Assembly (NCBI GenBank): GCA_003260075.1
Contig: QLIY01000724.1
Coordinates: forward strand, 1-64,000
Source of the DNA: Phallusia mammillata
Lineage: Eukaryota > Chordata > Ascidiacea > Phlebobranchia > Ascidiidae
DNA length: 64,000 bases
Direction of reading: 5' to 3'
Positions 22,417 through 37,400 of this stretch are shown one piece after another. Every line of letters starts with the position of its first letter. Position 1 is the first letter of the stretch. The notes beneath the pieces were generated by a model that worked only from the letters and a program-made list of their open reading frames with translations, searched no databases and was not told the DNA's origin. The position numbers were made by a program, and so were the translations under genes.

Positions 22417-25400
22417 CTGAAAAAGAATAAGGGCAATAAATGCAAATGTAGGTCACATTATTTTACAAACCCAAAAATTCCATAAATATTTGTAAACATA
22501 TTTTGCATTAGCTTTACGAAAAAGGGGTTTCAGTAACGTTTCAATTTATTTATCGTGTTTACCTCAAACGGTTATTAATTTTAGATTTATCGAAGGCAAT
22601 TTTCGCACATCAAGTAGAAACGCCGTCAAAATCAATTTTTAAACATTTTTCACATTAATTAAATAAAGACAACAACGTGTTCAAGCTCACCTATAATTTA
22701 TTTGTAAAGTTTTTAAATTATGAGTGGTTATCGTAATAAGGACGGATGTGCACAACCATCTAAAAAATGTTCAAAATGGCTACTGCAAAAATCTTGAGCA
22801 ACGAAAATAGTCAAAAAAATCTTACTTGGTCAAAATGGCGTAGAGGAATGGATTGCAACAAGCATTGAATGGAAAGCAAGCGACCAAAAGGATCTTAGCG
22901 GTCGACATCGAAAGCAGGGGAAGCCCCGCAAGCGCGAAGAGCGAGAAAAAACAGATCGGGAAAAAACAAGCAAAATCGGTGAAAACCAGCACAGCCATCC
23001 TCTTGGCGACACGAGCGTCGGCTTTTCGGCTGTTCATCACACCGTAACAGCCCTCTCCTCCGCTGTAATAAGTAATATAACGTTGGTTAGTAAATTGGAT
23101 GTGGATAAAGAGGGCGTTAGTGGGAAGTTGAACCACTAGGGAAATTACTCACTACTTAGGCTTGCTTCTGATTATAATCAGTAGATTATTCAAGATTGAA
23201 TAATTATTCAAGATTGTCACGTAAAAATTGGAGGGTTAGGCAATATTTGTGGGGAAAATTATACGTGTTTTAAAGTATGAGATTACAAAATACCTAGGTA
23301 AATAGCAGTATACAAAGCTAAAAAAGTGTCAAATTTTGCTTAAAAATGTTCTTATATATCTCGGCTTATAGGAAACAGCAGGCCAATGTTAGTGTATTAA
23401 TGCCTAGTTCACGGACCGAAATAAATTCATGAAAGTATTGCCACTGTCCACGACCACCACATGCCGTACAAAATATTTCTGTACCGTTTTTAATATTTGG
23501 GCCCCGAATTTACCAATGCTTATTAGACGAAAACTATCAACGGAACATGTTATTATTTACCTGTGAGAAGTTCTTGGTTTAGAATCGTCAGTCTTCTTGC
23601 TTTGTCGAAGTTTGAAAAACTCCTTGATTCCTCGTTCGAGCCCATTAGCGGATCTTACTATTGCGTACATTGAAAGATAACTTCCGATCACTATCACAAA
23701 TGCTACGATGTCAAGTGACAAAAGCGCCGCTACATAAGCTGTGCCTGTAAAATAACAAAGTGTTAGAACATTACTTTTCCGAAAACACAATAGAAATGTT
23801 TGAATAACAAAAAAATAACAAACAAATGTTGAATAGGTAGTTTTTGCTAAGCTGTTGTAAGGTGGCCTTTATAGGCGCTTTATAATGTTTTTAAAAGGTC
23901 TGTAAGTTATCGGATAATCTGGGATCGAATGTACAAAATACGACTTTAGAGTCATAACATACGTGTAAATTACAAATTTTAGGCAACTGTTTCATTAAAG
24001 TAAGAAAGTAAGAAACCCACGTAAGACAATAGAAAAACTAAAATTAATGTTAAAAAAGAGATAAAAGTAGAAAAACTATGCAATTAAACAATGTGCATTT
24101 TTATGGAAGACCTTATTTTTCAATGGCATTTCAATTTCTGACTGTTACCAATAAACCAGGCTTAAAATTAGAGCTATTTTTCTTACCTGATGTGGTTCTA
24201 ACATCCATTGGTAGACAAACTGCAGTTCGTTTGTAACTGTTCACTCCAACAACAGGCAGAGTTGCAAATAAAATAGCAAGCAGCCAGCCAACAAGCATAA
24301 TGATTCGACCACATTTCAACGTCATCCGTTTGTCAAGCTGGATGGCGTAACGGATTGCATACCTAATAGAAAAATGCATGTTAAAAAATTGGTTTAGACC
24401 TAAAAAGCTTATGTCGTTACAATATCTGAAAATGGTGTAATTGGCAAATATTAATTTTGAGTTTAAAAGTACGAAAGTATCGGCAGTCTGATACAAGTCA
24501 GTTGCTTGGGAAAAATAAAAGATGCTATTGTGATTTAATCTATTCTAGATGCTTCATATAGGAAAGTTGTTTATGAAATCTCACCAAAATTGGCGAAAAA
24601 TGACAAATTAAATGGCGGACGTTGTTTTCACACTGTATGAAGCGTTTTTTATTTTTACAACTCTGCAGCTTTTATCGGTCATCGGCTTTTCCTTTTGCTA
24701 TACACGTTTTATATAAGGATTTCTTATCCATGTTAATCTAAAGTCCAGACACAAATGCAGAACCGCAGTTTGAAAACACACTTTCGACGAAAATTAACAA
24801 AAACATGCGTTTTTTTGAAAAAAAAGAAAAAAAAAATTTTCTGGACTAAGAATAAAGTATAAAATAATTGTGAAAAACAGGGGGGGGGGACAGTTTGAAA
24901 ACACACTTTCGACGAAAATTAACAAAAACATGTGTTTTGAAAAAAAAAAACGTTTCAGGACTAAGAATAAAGTATCAAATAATTGTAAAAAACAAATCAT
25001 GAACTAAAATGCAAATTCAAATTTGTTTTTACGCTTACCATCGCTCCAGAGAAATGACGCCAAGTGTGTAGACCGAAAGCTGTGACGAAAAAACAGAGAG
25101 AAAGCCGATAACGTCACAACCCCCGAACGCTTGCCATTCCACCCCGAACTTATAATATTCCCCGGAGCTTTTGCTGTCCATGGCAGACAGGGCAAGAACG
25201 TAAATTCCCATACACAAGTCCGCAAAGGCAAGATTCAAAATGAGGAATTTCGGAACCGAGAGATGGCGCTGTTGAGTCCTCGACTTGTCGACGGCGACCG
25301 CGAGCAAAACGAACATGACGAAGAAATTGCCGAAAACAGCCAAAGTTGCGACACCCCATGAAACAACGACCAGTCCTGGGTGTCCTAGCAGGTTTTCGCA

Positions 25401-28400
25401 GGGATTGAAAACGTCTGGTTGGGGCGAACACTTAACGAGGTTCCTGTACACATGCTCCCTTAAAGTTCCATTTTTGTCACGGTAACACATCTTCGTAACC
25501 GTTGCTGAGCCATTGTTTTCGGTTGAGACGGTCGCTGGTCTCCAAGGTTGATTGTTGGGGTCACTACACAAGAATACTTGTTTTTAAACTTACTTCTAAG
25601 GCACGAAAATCAGGTTTTTATATAGGCATTTTAATAGGGCCGGTACTAAGAATTTCGTAAATACTTTGAAACTGCGACGACTTTTGTACTGATTAATGGC
25701 AGAGAAAAGGCGGTCGTGGTGCATGAGTCATTCGTCGTGTACTAAACAAGCCTGACTGTCCTGCACCTTTATCGACCGATTAAATGTCCCTTGCTATGAA
25801 GCTAACTTTGTGCATCTTCTGTTCAAAGCAGTAAAAATTATCACAGCTTTTAAAATTGGAGCTTGCTTTATTATTTTTGGTTTTAAAGATGGACAACTTT
25901 AAAGTTGATAGTATTAAATTAGCCACTACAAAAATCAGAAATGTTCTGGAGTTTACCAACACAACAAAATATACTCCAATTTGAAAACAACAGATTTATC
26001 GCCAAAACGTGCAGTTATTGTCTGCAAATATACGTGCATGTAAATTTACCATGATTTCTGGGCTTGTTGCGACAATATTGCACTAATCAAAATATTTCTT
26101 TTTCGAATTTAATTACATCCGATAAGCTGTACACGAGAGTCAACCGGAAGATTAAAACTGTTTTGGCATGTTGACTTGGTTTGTTCACAACAGCAGACTT
26201 TGATGATTGCAATTACGTCACTAAGACACGAATTTGTTCGCGCCAATTTGCCGCGGGTCACAAACGGGAAGAATGTTGATTGGAATCTCTCTGGTTGATA
26301 AACAAGCGTCCGGCTTCAATTAGCTCATAGCGGAAAATGTAGCGCTTGTAACAATGCCTAATTCCTTTAATCTTTTTTATGCCTGCGTTTACCGTGAGGT
26401 CAAAATTTATACCCAATTTTGCAGCGAGTACCAACAAACATATACGTTACAATAAAATTGTTTTTTGGACAAAACAATTTTGTTTATTATTGCAAGAATA
26501 TTTTGTAAGACCCGTAAAAAATTGAAAATCGGTAAAAAGTTGGATAGGTTTGGGTCTTTTGCATCAAACGTTTAACAAAAACAACACAAGATTAAAGTGT
26601 TGAAACTGCATGCCTAGAACTATTCAAACTTAACAAAACACATCTGTAGATTAAATTAGCTCGTTTAGCAGTTTTAAGCTTGATGTTAGCCTTGGCAACA
26701 TGCCAAGTGTTCGTTGGAAAGCCTTTCTATACAGCCTACATGCTTAATTATCTTCATAAGATTGGTTTCCCCTTCAATACACACAACGGCTGATCAATCA
26801 GGATATTCTTATCGCGGGATGCCGTTATCTTAATGAAGAAAAACTCATTTGTGCTCTTTACCCCTCAAGTGTGATTGAAATTGGAAACCCATAGCAACGC
26901 GTGTGGTCTTTAGCACCCGTTTTCCATTCACCTAAACTCCTGTAGGCAGTAAAACCCCATTATCTCAAATAATGTGTACGGTTCTAATGCCTCCAAAAAA
27001 TGCCGGTAAAAGCGAAACGAGGAAAAATATTTGAGAAAATCTATTTCCTTCCAACGACAGTCTTTTCTGATTTATACTCCTTATATTTGTTTTTTTTTTT
27101 CGCTGGTTTTTTCATCTAAGTTTACTGCTGTAGTTTTTAAATCAAAGGCGTTTCGCAGGACATTCTACCTTTTGAACGTTCGAGTAATTTAAGTAAAATT
27201 ACATATGCCAGAAGAGCTCTTTATAAACTTGAGTTCAAGTAATTCTTTCTTTTTACAACTATTCTGGTAACCCTTTTCCCCGCACACCTAACGACATGTT
27301 GAACATCGTGTTTTTACATTTGTCACAAATTTTCATACATAAATTGTCATGAAATGTGGAATCCATAACGTTTAAACTAACAGCCCATTTGGCCCATTAC
27401 TCTAAAAAGTTCCTCTACGGTTTTTATAAAACAAGAAACATGGATGGGAATTTTGCAAAAAAGAATTGAATAAAATTTTCAAACCTGTCCCACTTGTCAG
27501 TGCTGGAGTCGGTGCCAAAGTTGTAGGAGGTGATATCGCCTGTACCCGCGTAGTCCGTAAGATCGTTTGTCTCTTCACCAGTGAACGAATAATCGTGAAA
27601 GATGATGATCGATTCTGGGAAACAGAAATATGATAATGAACTTACGTGATTACTGATCTGGAGGTAACAACTTGGATAATGAAACAATAAACAAATTGAG
27701 TAAATTAGTGGAAAGGTTTGTGGAGACCATGATGCTTTTCAATTAGGTAAAGTATATTGACGTCATTTTTAACCTATTCCTCGTTCATGGCAGGGACCCA
27801 AATTTCAGATGGCACGTCCTCTCACAAAGGTTAGTGGCGTTTGTCTAACTACTTTGGAGTATAACGGTTGGACCATATATGTCTTAAAATGCATTGAACG
27901 AATAAAGTTAGTATTTCCTTGGTTGTTACGCGACACCTCTTTCGCACCTTTTTATCAATCTTTCATATGACTCAATTAGTTATAAACGAGTCAACTGATG
28001 TCCCCCCATATCGCTGAAGATGACATGAGCATTTGCCGACCTGTTTGAATAATAAAGTATGTCGCTTTTTACGTCAATTAGGGCCGTTATGTTCCTCATT
28101 AAACTTATAAAATTTGTGTACAATCAAGAACACATATTTGTAAGTTAAGAAAAGGTGTTTTATTCCATATGTAACTTTGGCAATAAGCAAGCTCTCAGAT
28201 TCCCATGCCAATGTATAGAATTTCACAGGGTGCCTTTGCAGATATGCATAACAGTGGTATGTGAATAACAAACTTTTTCGATATAACTTTGAAATCTATA
28301 CGAAGCAGTAGCAAATGTGGACAAATCGATAATAAATTTTACTTTGTTGACAAATCAATATTAAACCTTACTTTAGGAACAAATCGAAAATGTACAAATT

Positions 28401-31400
28401 TTACTAATTTTACTTTAAAAACATTCTTTTTTAATTCCGTGAACTTAACATACCGTTATCTATCAGTGGGTTCCAATCGTACGTTGACAAGTCTGAGATA
28501 ATGTCACCATGGGGAAGTATAGGGAGCATTTCCGGGATTTCAGTGTCATCTGCATCACATGGAACCAATTCATCTTTATCTTCTGATTGGAAAATTGTCC
28601 CGAATCCGTATTCCTTGTTTAGGGCACAACAATGGGCTGGGTAGGTCACCTTGGCTTCACGTAAGGACGGTAGACCGTCAGTTTTAAATCGAACTAGATT
28701 TGCAGTGTCTGATATGTCCAATATGGAAAGGCTGTCCATCCCCGTTGTTGGTAAACTTGAAATTGCCGTCTGTTGCAAAAACCTAAAAATGAAATAAAAG
28801 TTTATTATAATTTTAAGAATTTAGCTTTTTTTTAATCGCTACGCTGTATTTTTAGTTGACCCCGAAAGAGTTCATGCCGAAATATAACCACAAGTTCTGG
28901 TTATAGTAAACTGAAGCTTTCAGTACAATCAAATCAGTCCGTGTTTTTCGTTTTGCAATGTAATATAAGTAATATCGATTTCGCTGATTTAATAACATCC
29001 CCACTTCTTATTCAAATATATTTATAGCTAAAAAGGTTCATGTACTATTCTGAACAACCTAAAATATAAAATAGTATCTTTGATGCACTCTTTGATGTTG
29101 TACCAATCAAAGGTGCATTAGTTTCACCAGCAGTGCAAAATCACAGAAATCTCCATTTTTGCCTGTTTACTGTTTGGAACGCGCTTGGATTTTAATCGTG
29201 TTTAACGTTACAACATTCTGGTGTGTGTTTCCTAAACACTAACCACCGTCAGTGGCGCAGCACTCCTAACAATCAAAGCGGATTGCATAACGCCATAAAA
29301 GTGATTGTAGATTCGACCCAAATAAATTGCTTCAAGCAAACAATTTATTTACAGTTGAAACTTACGCATATTTATCAACTGTTTGTTGCCACAATATTTG
29401 TTTTATATAAGTTTTGTAGAGGATTTATATACATGAAAATGTGTACAAATTGCAAGAATATGTGTACAAATGTCGTACAAAGTATAAAACGTGCGTATAT
29501 AGAAAGCGACCGTACAAGGTGTGGCATGTTCAAGGTACTTACAATTCGTTAAAATTGTCAATTCCAGAAAAGGCATGTTCTTGTAAATTATCCAGTGCGT
29601 CGTTGTAATTCAAGACTCTACAAAAAGATTTTTGATTTAGATTTAGAGCCTTTTGCGTTTGATTAAGAGACATAAGCTTAACGATCAAGGTAATAAAAAC
29701 TTACAATGTTGTAACCCGACTTCCACGAAAAGCAAAATCCTCCACTTCTTTTAAGTTTGGGTTTGAAACGATTTTTCTGGAATTATATCAAGTATAAGCT
29801 ATTGCTGCCAGGCATAGTATCAAGTTTATAGAGCTCTTCTGGCAAATGTATATTTCATTCCGACGTTTCGACGTCCTATACAAGACGACCTGTATAGGAC
29901 GTCGAAACGTCGGAATAAAAATACATTTGCCAGAAGAGCTCTATAAACTTTATATCACGTATAGTGTTCAAAAATGTTGGGTTGGTTCGCATTGCCTTAG
30001 ACACAGGCAATAAACAACGTTTTGTTTTTAACGAAACGTACCCAAACTGATCAACACAAGACCACCACATAACTTGCATATAGTAAATACATTCTTTGTA
30101 GGCGCTTCTACAAATTTTCGACAACTGCATGCCAGCACCAGTGCTACGTTAAAAGGAAGATGTATGTATGTATGTTAAAAAGTGCACTTGATATTGCATA
30201 AGCAATTACATAGTTTTTTAAGGAGAATAAATATAACTAAGTTATAGTAACGATTCTTTTTAAGGCCGCGTAACAGGGGCATTAAATCCCTCCCAAACGT
30301 AAATAAACATTCTATATAGGAAATCTCTGATGGTTATGGATATCCTAAAGGTGCCAGGCAATTGCAAAGATTAGTCTGACAAATCCGACACCATTAGCGA
30401 TAAAATCCACCCATTTTTAGAAGCTGGTATACCGCAATGACACTTAAATCGAAAATCGTACCATGCCCTGTGTGTGTCGATGGAACCTCACATTAAGTTA
30501 TAAGACCCATGCAGTCGCCTTGTTAAAGTCCTAAGTGGGTGCATGGGATTTACCAATACACTATTACAGTCCTTAGCGTAATATATCTACGGGGTTTTTA
30601 GCTGGGGTGACGGAAGAAGGGAGTTTATGACGTCAACAATGAGACAATGAACAAATTACGTCATAAACGAAAATGAAATGCCAACAAATTAGGTCATTTT
30701 CATTAATATAACGCTGATTTACTTAATGAATCAAATATCGTTCGGAAGCGTAGATACATATCAGATAACAGTAAAGTAATGAAGCACAGCTCTTTAGCTG
30801 TTTAAGCAATCAGGAAAAGCCGTGCCATAAATCGGATAGAATGATGTTGTGTGGCAAGTACTTACATTTTCAGCTCCACTGCTGTGATATTAGAAAACGA
30901 ATCGCGATGGACCTTTACTAATTTGTGGTTGTTTGATATCGTGCTGCAAAACAATAAGCAAGGTTTAAATATAAGAGTCCATCCTTATTTTCATGTATTT
31001 CAGTCCATCTTCATATTTTTCATCATCTAAGCAACGTTTCAAAGGGTGACTTTAAAAAGAAACATATATTTGGTGCAAAGATTTTCACTGTAACATGCAT
31101 TCAATATTCGTTACTTTAAAATGCGACATTCATCTTATGTTGAGGTAAATGACAAAATGTTGGTGTACATTGCTATAACGTGATCTGATCTGTGACTGCA
31201 TAAGCTAAGCACTGTAACCCGCCACGTTGAAATTGAAAATTATTTTTTGACTTTATTGTTCCTTTTGGCCTACAAAGTGTATACGAACGAAAATCTGAGT
31301 GCGTCATGAAGAAAATGGTGGAGAACTATATATGAAACACATCGCAAAAGAAAATGGTAATCTATACTTGGGTATATTTAGACTCTGCAGCTCATAACGA

Positions 31401-34400
31401 ACCGGGTTTACCCCCGGACGTCAATAAAACCAAAGCTTTATCTAGACAGGACGTTTCTCATCGTCGCGACAACTTAATATGTAGACGCATGTTGTCGCTT
31501 GTAACCAGCTCTAATATGTTAATAGCCTTGGGACGGCGCCTGGGGATCTTAAGTCTTTAATGCCAGGCGGAGCACTGCGACATACCGCATACGCATTACA
31601 TCTGTGCTGAAGTCACCGTTGGTGTTTCTCCCTCTACGACAGTCAACGGCACAGGTTTGGTGATGCGCGACAAGGTTTAGTCATCGCCCAAAAGGCTTGT
31701 GTTTGCTACTGTGTTTTGCAGGATGACTATGGGGGACTAAAACAGTAACGCCTTGGTTTTATTTGACTGCGATTTCAACAAAAGAGTTTCTTTGCTAAAC
31801 TTTATATAAAAGTTATTTAAAAAGACTCGTTTTGGGCGCGTTAGCGGTTCGACTGTCTACTCGCTTTTTGTTTTCCACGTAAGTCAATTTAACTTGAGTT
31901 GTATTAGGCCAAATACTCAACTGCACTCGATTGTTACTGCTCATAAAACGTCAGCCAAATGGAAAAACTTTATGCGACTTCTGATTTCGCAATCCTTATC
32001 TATTCTGTACAATTTGTCTCAACTCCAAAGCAATCTGTTTTACACTTTTGTATAATGTGGATTTCTGTAGGAATTGTACCCGTTTTTATATACTCACATC
32101 TTCAGAGGTCGTTCAAATGGACCCGTCAAGCCATTGAAGCCTTGGATCCTTGTGAGGCCAGTCTCCCTTAAAACTCTGCAAAATGAAACAGTGTAACTCA
32201 TACGCCCTGTTGGTCGGGTTGGATTAGGTTTAATTTAGATAGCAATCTTTTGGGCGAACTTGGTGCTACAGATATACCAGATTATGGACGATTTCCGCGG
32301 AGTAAATTTATGGGTGACTATAGCGTTGAAACCTATACGTAATGATATCAAAATTTTTGCTTTCCCATTATACACAATTAATTTGTATCACTCCAAATTT
32401 CTTTTCAAGTAATTTGCATGAAGCATGTGATCATAAATTTAATGAAAAGAAATGCAAAAAATGGTTATTAAAAATAAAGCCAAACATTTTTGGCTCTTTT
32501 TAAACAAATAAGCGCCAGCAGCCTTCTTAAATGGATGTGGTTTGCTTCAAGCACCACTTTAAAGCACAATGTTTTCATTTAGGCTAAGCATTGCGGTGTA
32601 CATTTATGTTTCTAAAAACAATAGGTAGTTTTATTAAACTTTAGCATGTGAGTTTTGGATTTACTGCTTAAGTTAAAAACTAAATATGGTTTTGTTTGAA
32701 GAAAACTTCTTACACATTTCGAAGATTTGGTGCCCCTTGAAATGCAGATTCAGATATTGTTGTGAGGCTTTGTACGTACTCGATCGTCCTGCAATAAAAA
32801 CAATGGTGAATAACAACGGTGAAAGATTGATGACTAAAAACACTTAAATTCAAATGAGACTTGAAATTTCCGGCTCATTTGCTTGCCCCCTTTTAGGTTT
32901 GGAGGTTAGATTTGTTTTTTGTCATAAGGTTTTTATAACAAAGAAATTAATTTTAAATTAATTTTTGGTTTGTTTGTGGCCATATTTGGAATTAAACGGA
33001 CGTTCCGACCAACAAAGGCTTGAAATAATTTATGGCTTTTTTAATTTCTGCTTAACGTTATACTCTGCTAATAATTAATATTTATAAGGTAACCATTGTA
33101 TTGTTTTATGACACTTTACATTAGCGCCTCTAATTTTTTTTACAAAAATAGAGGGTAACATAAAAATTTTGTTTTATTGGTATTTTTTACACCAAAGTAC
33201 ATTTCGGTTGAAATCTTGTCGCAATACCGTGCGACCGTATTTCCATTGATTGTCTTTATTTTATTCTTTCAGTCAAAGAAAGTACAAATATTGATGTAGA
33301 TAAACCATGGTATTTACAAATTGTAAACCATTGATTTCGATCTCAATAAAAGTTGTTTTATGTCATGTAATTATACCAACCCTAAAATGGTTGAATTGAT
33401 TGTTAATTAAACTGTCTTCAAACGCAACTTCTGATACATTGGGCAGTGGAATTACCCTACGGGCCACGGCTTAAACGAAGCAAAGTGAAGCGAGTTTACT
33501 GATAAGTGATTAGCACTGCAAAAACAAACAATTGCAAGGCCCCCGGCAAAGCGGCTTCGACCACCACTGAGCAAGAATCAAACTTGTTTTAAGGAATATT
33601 CACACAAAAAACTGTAGGTTAACTGCACTTACGCCCCAAATTATTTCTCAACATTTTGGGGTTTGTTTTTTCTGCCACAGTATAACCATTCAAAGACTTG
33701 ATGAGGATACAATAGAATTATAACACTATGGACTTAAAAGTGTTGTATGTGGTACTGTGGCCGAGGAGTGTATACACTCTAATAATATACGCCCTTAACT
33801 TTAAACATCATTTCGAATGCTGGTTTCAAACGAGTTTTATCTGATTTCCCGCATTTTTTGTCTCAATTGCGTTAAACTTACGTTAAACATGTCAAATCCC
33901 AACTTCCACCAAGGTTATTAACTAAACTCCTTAAATTTAAAATGATTTTTTAATGCGGTTAATTCAGTTTGCTGTTTTGAGACATCTTCGCATGGTTGCT
34001 TGGCAATGAAAACAAAGTGTAACTAAGTCCATATAGCCAAGGATTAGATTGTTCACTGCGCTGACTGGTGAACTAATTTTCTGTTCTCGGTCTCCGCGAT
34101 GTCACTAAAAGTTCGCACCGGTGACAGCAGTCAGCAAACAAATCGAGTGCCTGCCTAGAAGCATTCGCCAATCGCCTGGAAACCAATACAAACTTACTGT
34201 ACAGGCTGTGAAGGTGCAAAAAAGTGAACAACAATACAACAACAGGAAATTTTAAGAGGACTGACAAATAAGGCCGCTTTGATGCAACCATTAGGCAAGT
34301 TTTAAATAGCAGCGTGTTTTCTGAAATACGTTATTCGTGGACTCATTTAATTGTATGATTTTTGCCTTTGAATTTCGTACGTTTAGACTACTATAAAAAA

Positions 34401-37400
34401 CGACAAAAAACATCTTATAAAAATAAAGTCAATATTTTCTGCTCGTTCATGCCGTTGTGTGATGCAAATGACCCGAAATGACTTCTACGGAAACTCAAGC
34501 GATTTCGTGATCTGCGGTTTCAAATACGCGTACAATTAGGGTCTAAATTACCTGGCATTGTAAACAAAAACAGCACTCAAAATTGCCCTTAGCTCTTATA
34601 GTGTTTATCAGAGCAAACCGGGTAAATATGAAGAAGCTTCACTGCTCAAGGAGCGTAGAGACTTGGGTCGAACAAGGTCAAAACATCAAGGATTTTGTTT
34701 TGCTGTCTGCTAAATTTAAAGCACGTTTTGTGCATCACATTAACGCTATTGTTTGCTCCTGTACAGTGCGTTGAAACCACGGATACGTGATGAGATGTGA
34801 GACGGTTTCTCTATCTGGTAAAGGATAAGTCTTGTTTACGCCTTCGATTTCGTGTCCCACGCATTTTTCCCGACTTGTAATCCCTGTAAGACCTGACATA
34901 AACAATTGCAAATCCGCAATCAAGGCGGTAAAAGGTTTGTATACTTTTTTGCTGAACAACGTCTAAACCGGAATAATCACATGGGTCCCACTGACTTGAT
35001 GTTAATTTGAACAAGTTACATTGACATTCGATTTTATGGTAATATTGCAAGGCCGGTTTGTATGTCAGGTGTAATCCCTAGAGTTTTAAATCTTAGTTGT
35101 TTTAAACGCTTTGTATGTAGTAAATTTACCAATGCATCTAAGTTTGACTCCAATTATAGGCCAGCAGAAATTTCCTTTTTATCCTGCGGTGGGTCTTTCG
35201 TGTAAAGGTGCTACTAAGATTGCGTGCGACGCCACAGCATAAAGACTTTAGGCATGGATCCCAGTGTGCAAGCGCCGTGAAACAATATGGTCGGTAGCAG
35301 GCACGAAAACATGTAATACGATTATTCGCGGTGGCCCCATTCTCCTCAAATCCTACTCGGCCGAATCGCGTGCTCAAGACCCGCAACAGCACCATATTGT
35401 GTTCTATGGTCAAAGTCTGTTGGGGAAAGGGCAATTAACGCCGATGAGATACTGATAGAATCTTGAGTTGTAAGGGTTAAGTCATACCAGGAAGGTTTCT
35501 AATTCGAGTGTCAAAAAACCGCTAAACCGGGTCTTCGACGTTAATCCGGCGTCCTTAACCTTTTTGTATTGGCGATGTGTTGAACGTGAACAGTTGCTGG
35601 TAAGAATAAAAGCACTATCTTGTTTTACGGTATGGGTTACACCTGACCCTTGACACGTTACCCAAACCAGGTGGCATGTTTACTGAAACTGACAGATGCT
35701 GTTGCGCTTCAAAACAATACACAGGAAAACTTCTTGGGAGTTATATATTCTACACCTCGAAGAAACAATAAAGCCCAACATTATGCAAAAACTTGAACAA
35801 CTCCTGCCACTATCTAGGGATTTTCTATGCGGATCCTATACATCAAAATATTAATATGCAAATTGAATAGTTTTCCGGTATGAAATTATTGAGCGTTCTA
35901 TTCCTCACGTACATAAGCGGTTTTTCCAAAGCTTACACAAGATTACAATTTTCGTATAAACCGGCCGATTAATTTTTACCAATGTTATTGTACCAATCCA
36001 ATAAATGTCCAAAGTCCAAGGTTTAGTTAGCGCCCGTTTAAATGTCAACTGCGGCTCTACATTAAGATAAGGTGTTCCTGCGGTGTGATACACAACCGAT
36101 CATGAACCACCTGCGCAAGTTCATCATGCAGCGGATTTGTCTCTCCTGTAAAACTTTATCCTATCAACTGCATAAAGTCCATTTCGTTCCGCCGTGAAAC
36201 CGTTCACGAAGCCTCGACATTCCACCTTACTCTATCATCCGCGTTATATCAAGGCATCTCATTGTATACGTGCCCTGCCCACCAGTCAACAAGATGGTTT
36301 GGGTAATGAGTCAAAGTACTTTGTGTTTACCCGCTATTGTGTTGAATGCAATTAAATCGTGTTTCTTGTCTTAATAAATAAAATACTAATTATTGGGCGG
36401 TTAGCCTTGCGCAAACCTAAAATGACTTTGTGCACAACAATAAAATATATTTTTGATACTTTGTGTTTCAGCTTACCACAAAAACAGTTGACCAGTTTTT
36501 ATCTTCAAAAAGTGTCACAATTATGTAACGTGGTAACATGAGTTGTTGTGAAACTCACATAAACAAGAAATACCACATTTGTCCACTACTTAAACCTATA
36601 GCTGTATTCTGTGGGATGTTGGTGCGATAATTAATTGGCGTTGCAAAACCTTTGAGGAAACACCATCAATAAGGATCTGAAAGCCGAACGTGCCAATGTA
36701 AAGTTCAATTTTTCACCCCAGTAAATTCGGGAGCCAAAGGGCGAAGCTCCAGCACTGTTTATTTGTTTCACGTCTTTGGATGTGTTAAATACAAAGGCCC
36801 AAAATAGCTGAAATATTTACTGGCGTTTTTTCAGTACTTGCTACATACTCTGAAGCTTTTATTAGCTAAATGATCTTCTTCAATCTGAACACTTTGGTTT
36901 CATAACGATATCCATGCGGTTAAGTGCAAATTACGTGACAAATTCTTGTACAAATCCCCAATTTTACCCATCTGTTATAATGTTCTTTATAACAAAGTAA
37001 ACTAAAGCAGAATCTTCAGGAAACCCAAAAAGTCTGCTCCTAAAACCGAAATATGAAAGTGCAAAGGTCCAAGTTATGTTCTCGTAAAACACAATATAGA
37101 TGTGTTTGACTTCGTTTCGGATTGAAGTCAAAAACCTACACGAAGAAGGGAATCTACTTAAACGAGGTAAAAGCCCAAAAAATCTTGTAACGGATTCTAA
37201 TCAGTGTTTACAAGGCACATTTGAACACCTGTTTTGACACCACACGTTTAGAGAAGCACTATTTATAAGTGTTGTCGGGCGTTAATCGTTCCGGGCCCGA
37301 CGTTGCGGAATGCGCTAAACTAAGACGTGAAACAAACACCGGCTCATGCAAGTATATATTTGAGGTTAGACAATGTACACTTACACAGTTTGGAGCTGGC

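Noticed and set aside
33757-33835. tRNA-like stretch with TGGCCGAG and GGTTTCAAAC
   Set aside because: A and B boxes are only approximate and a cloverleaf does not form convincingly; at best a decayed tRNA-derived SINE.
34735-35434. Overlapping open frames of 74-98 aa
   Set aside because: No domain, no consistent splice sites, and composition unlike the real exons nearby.
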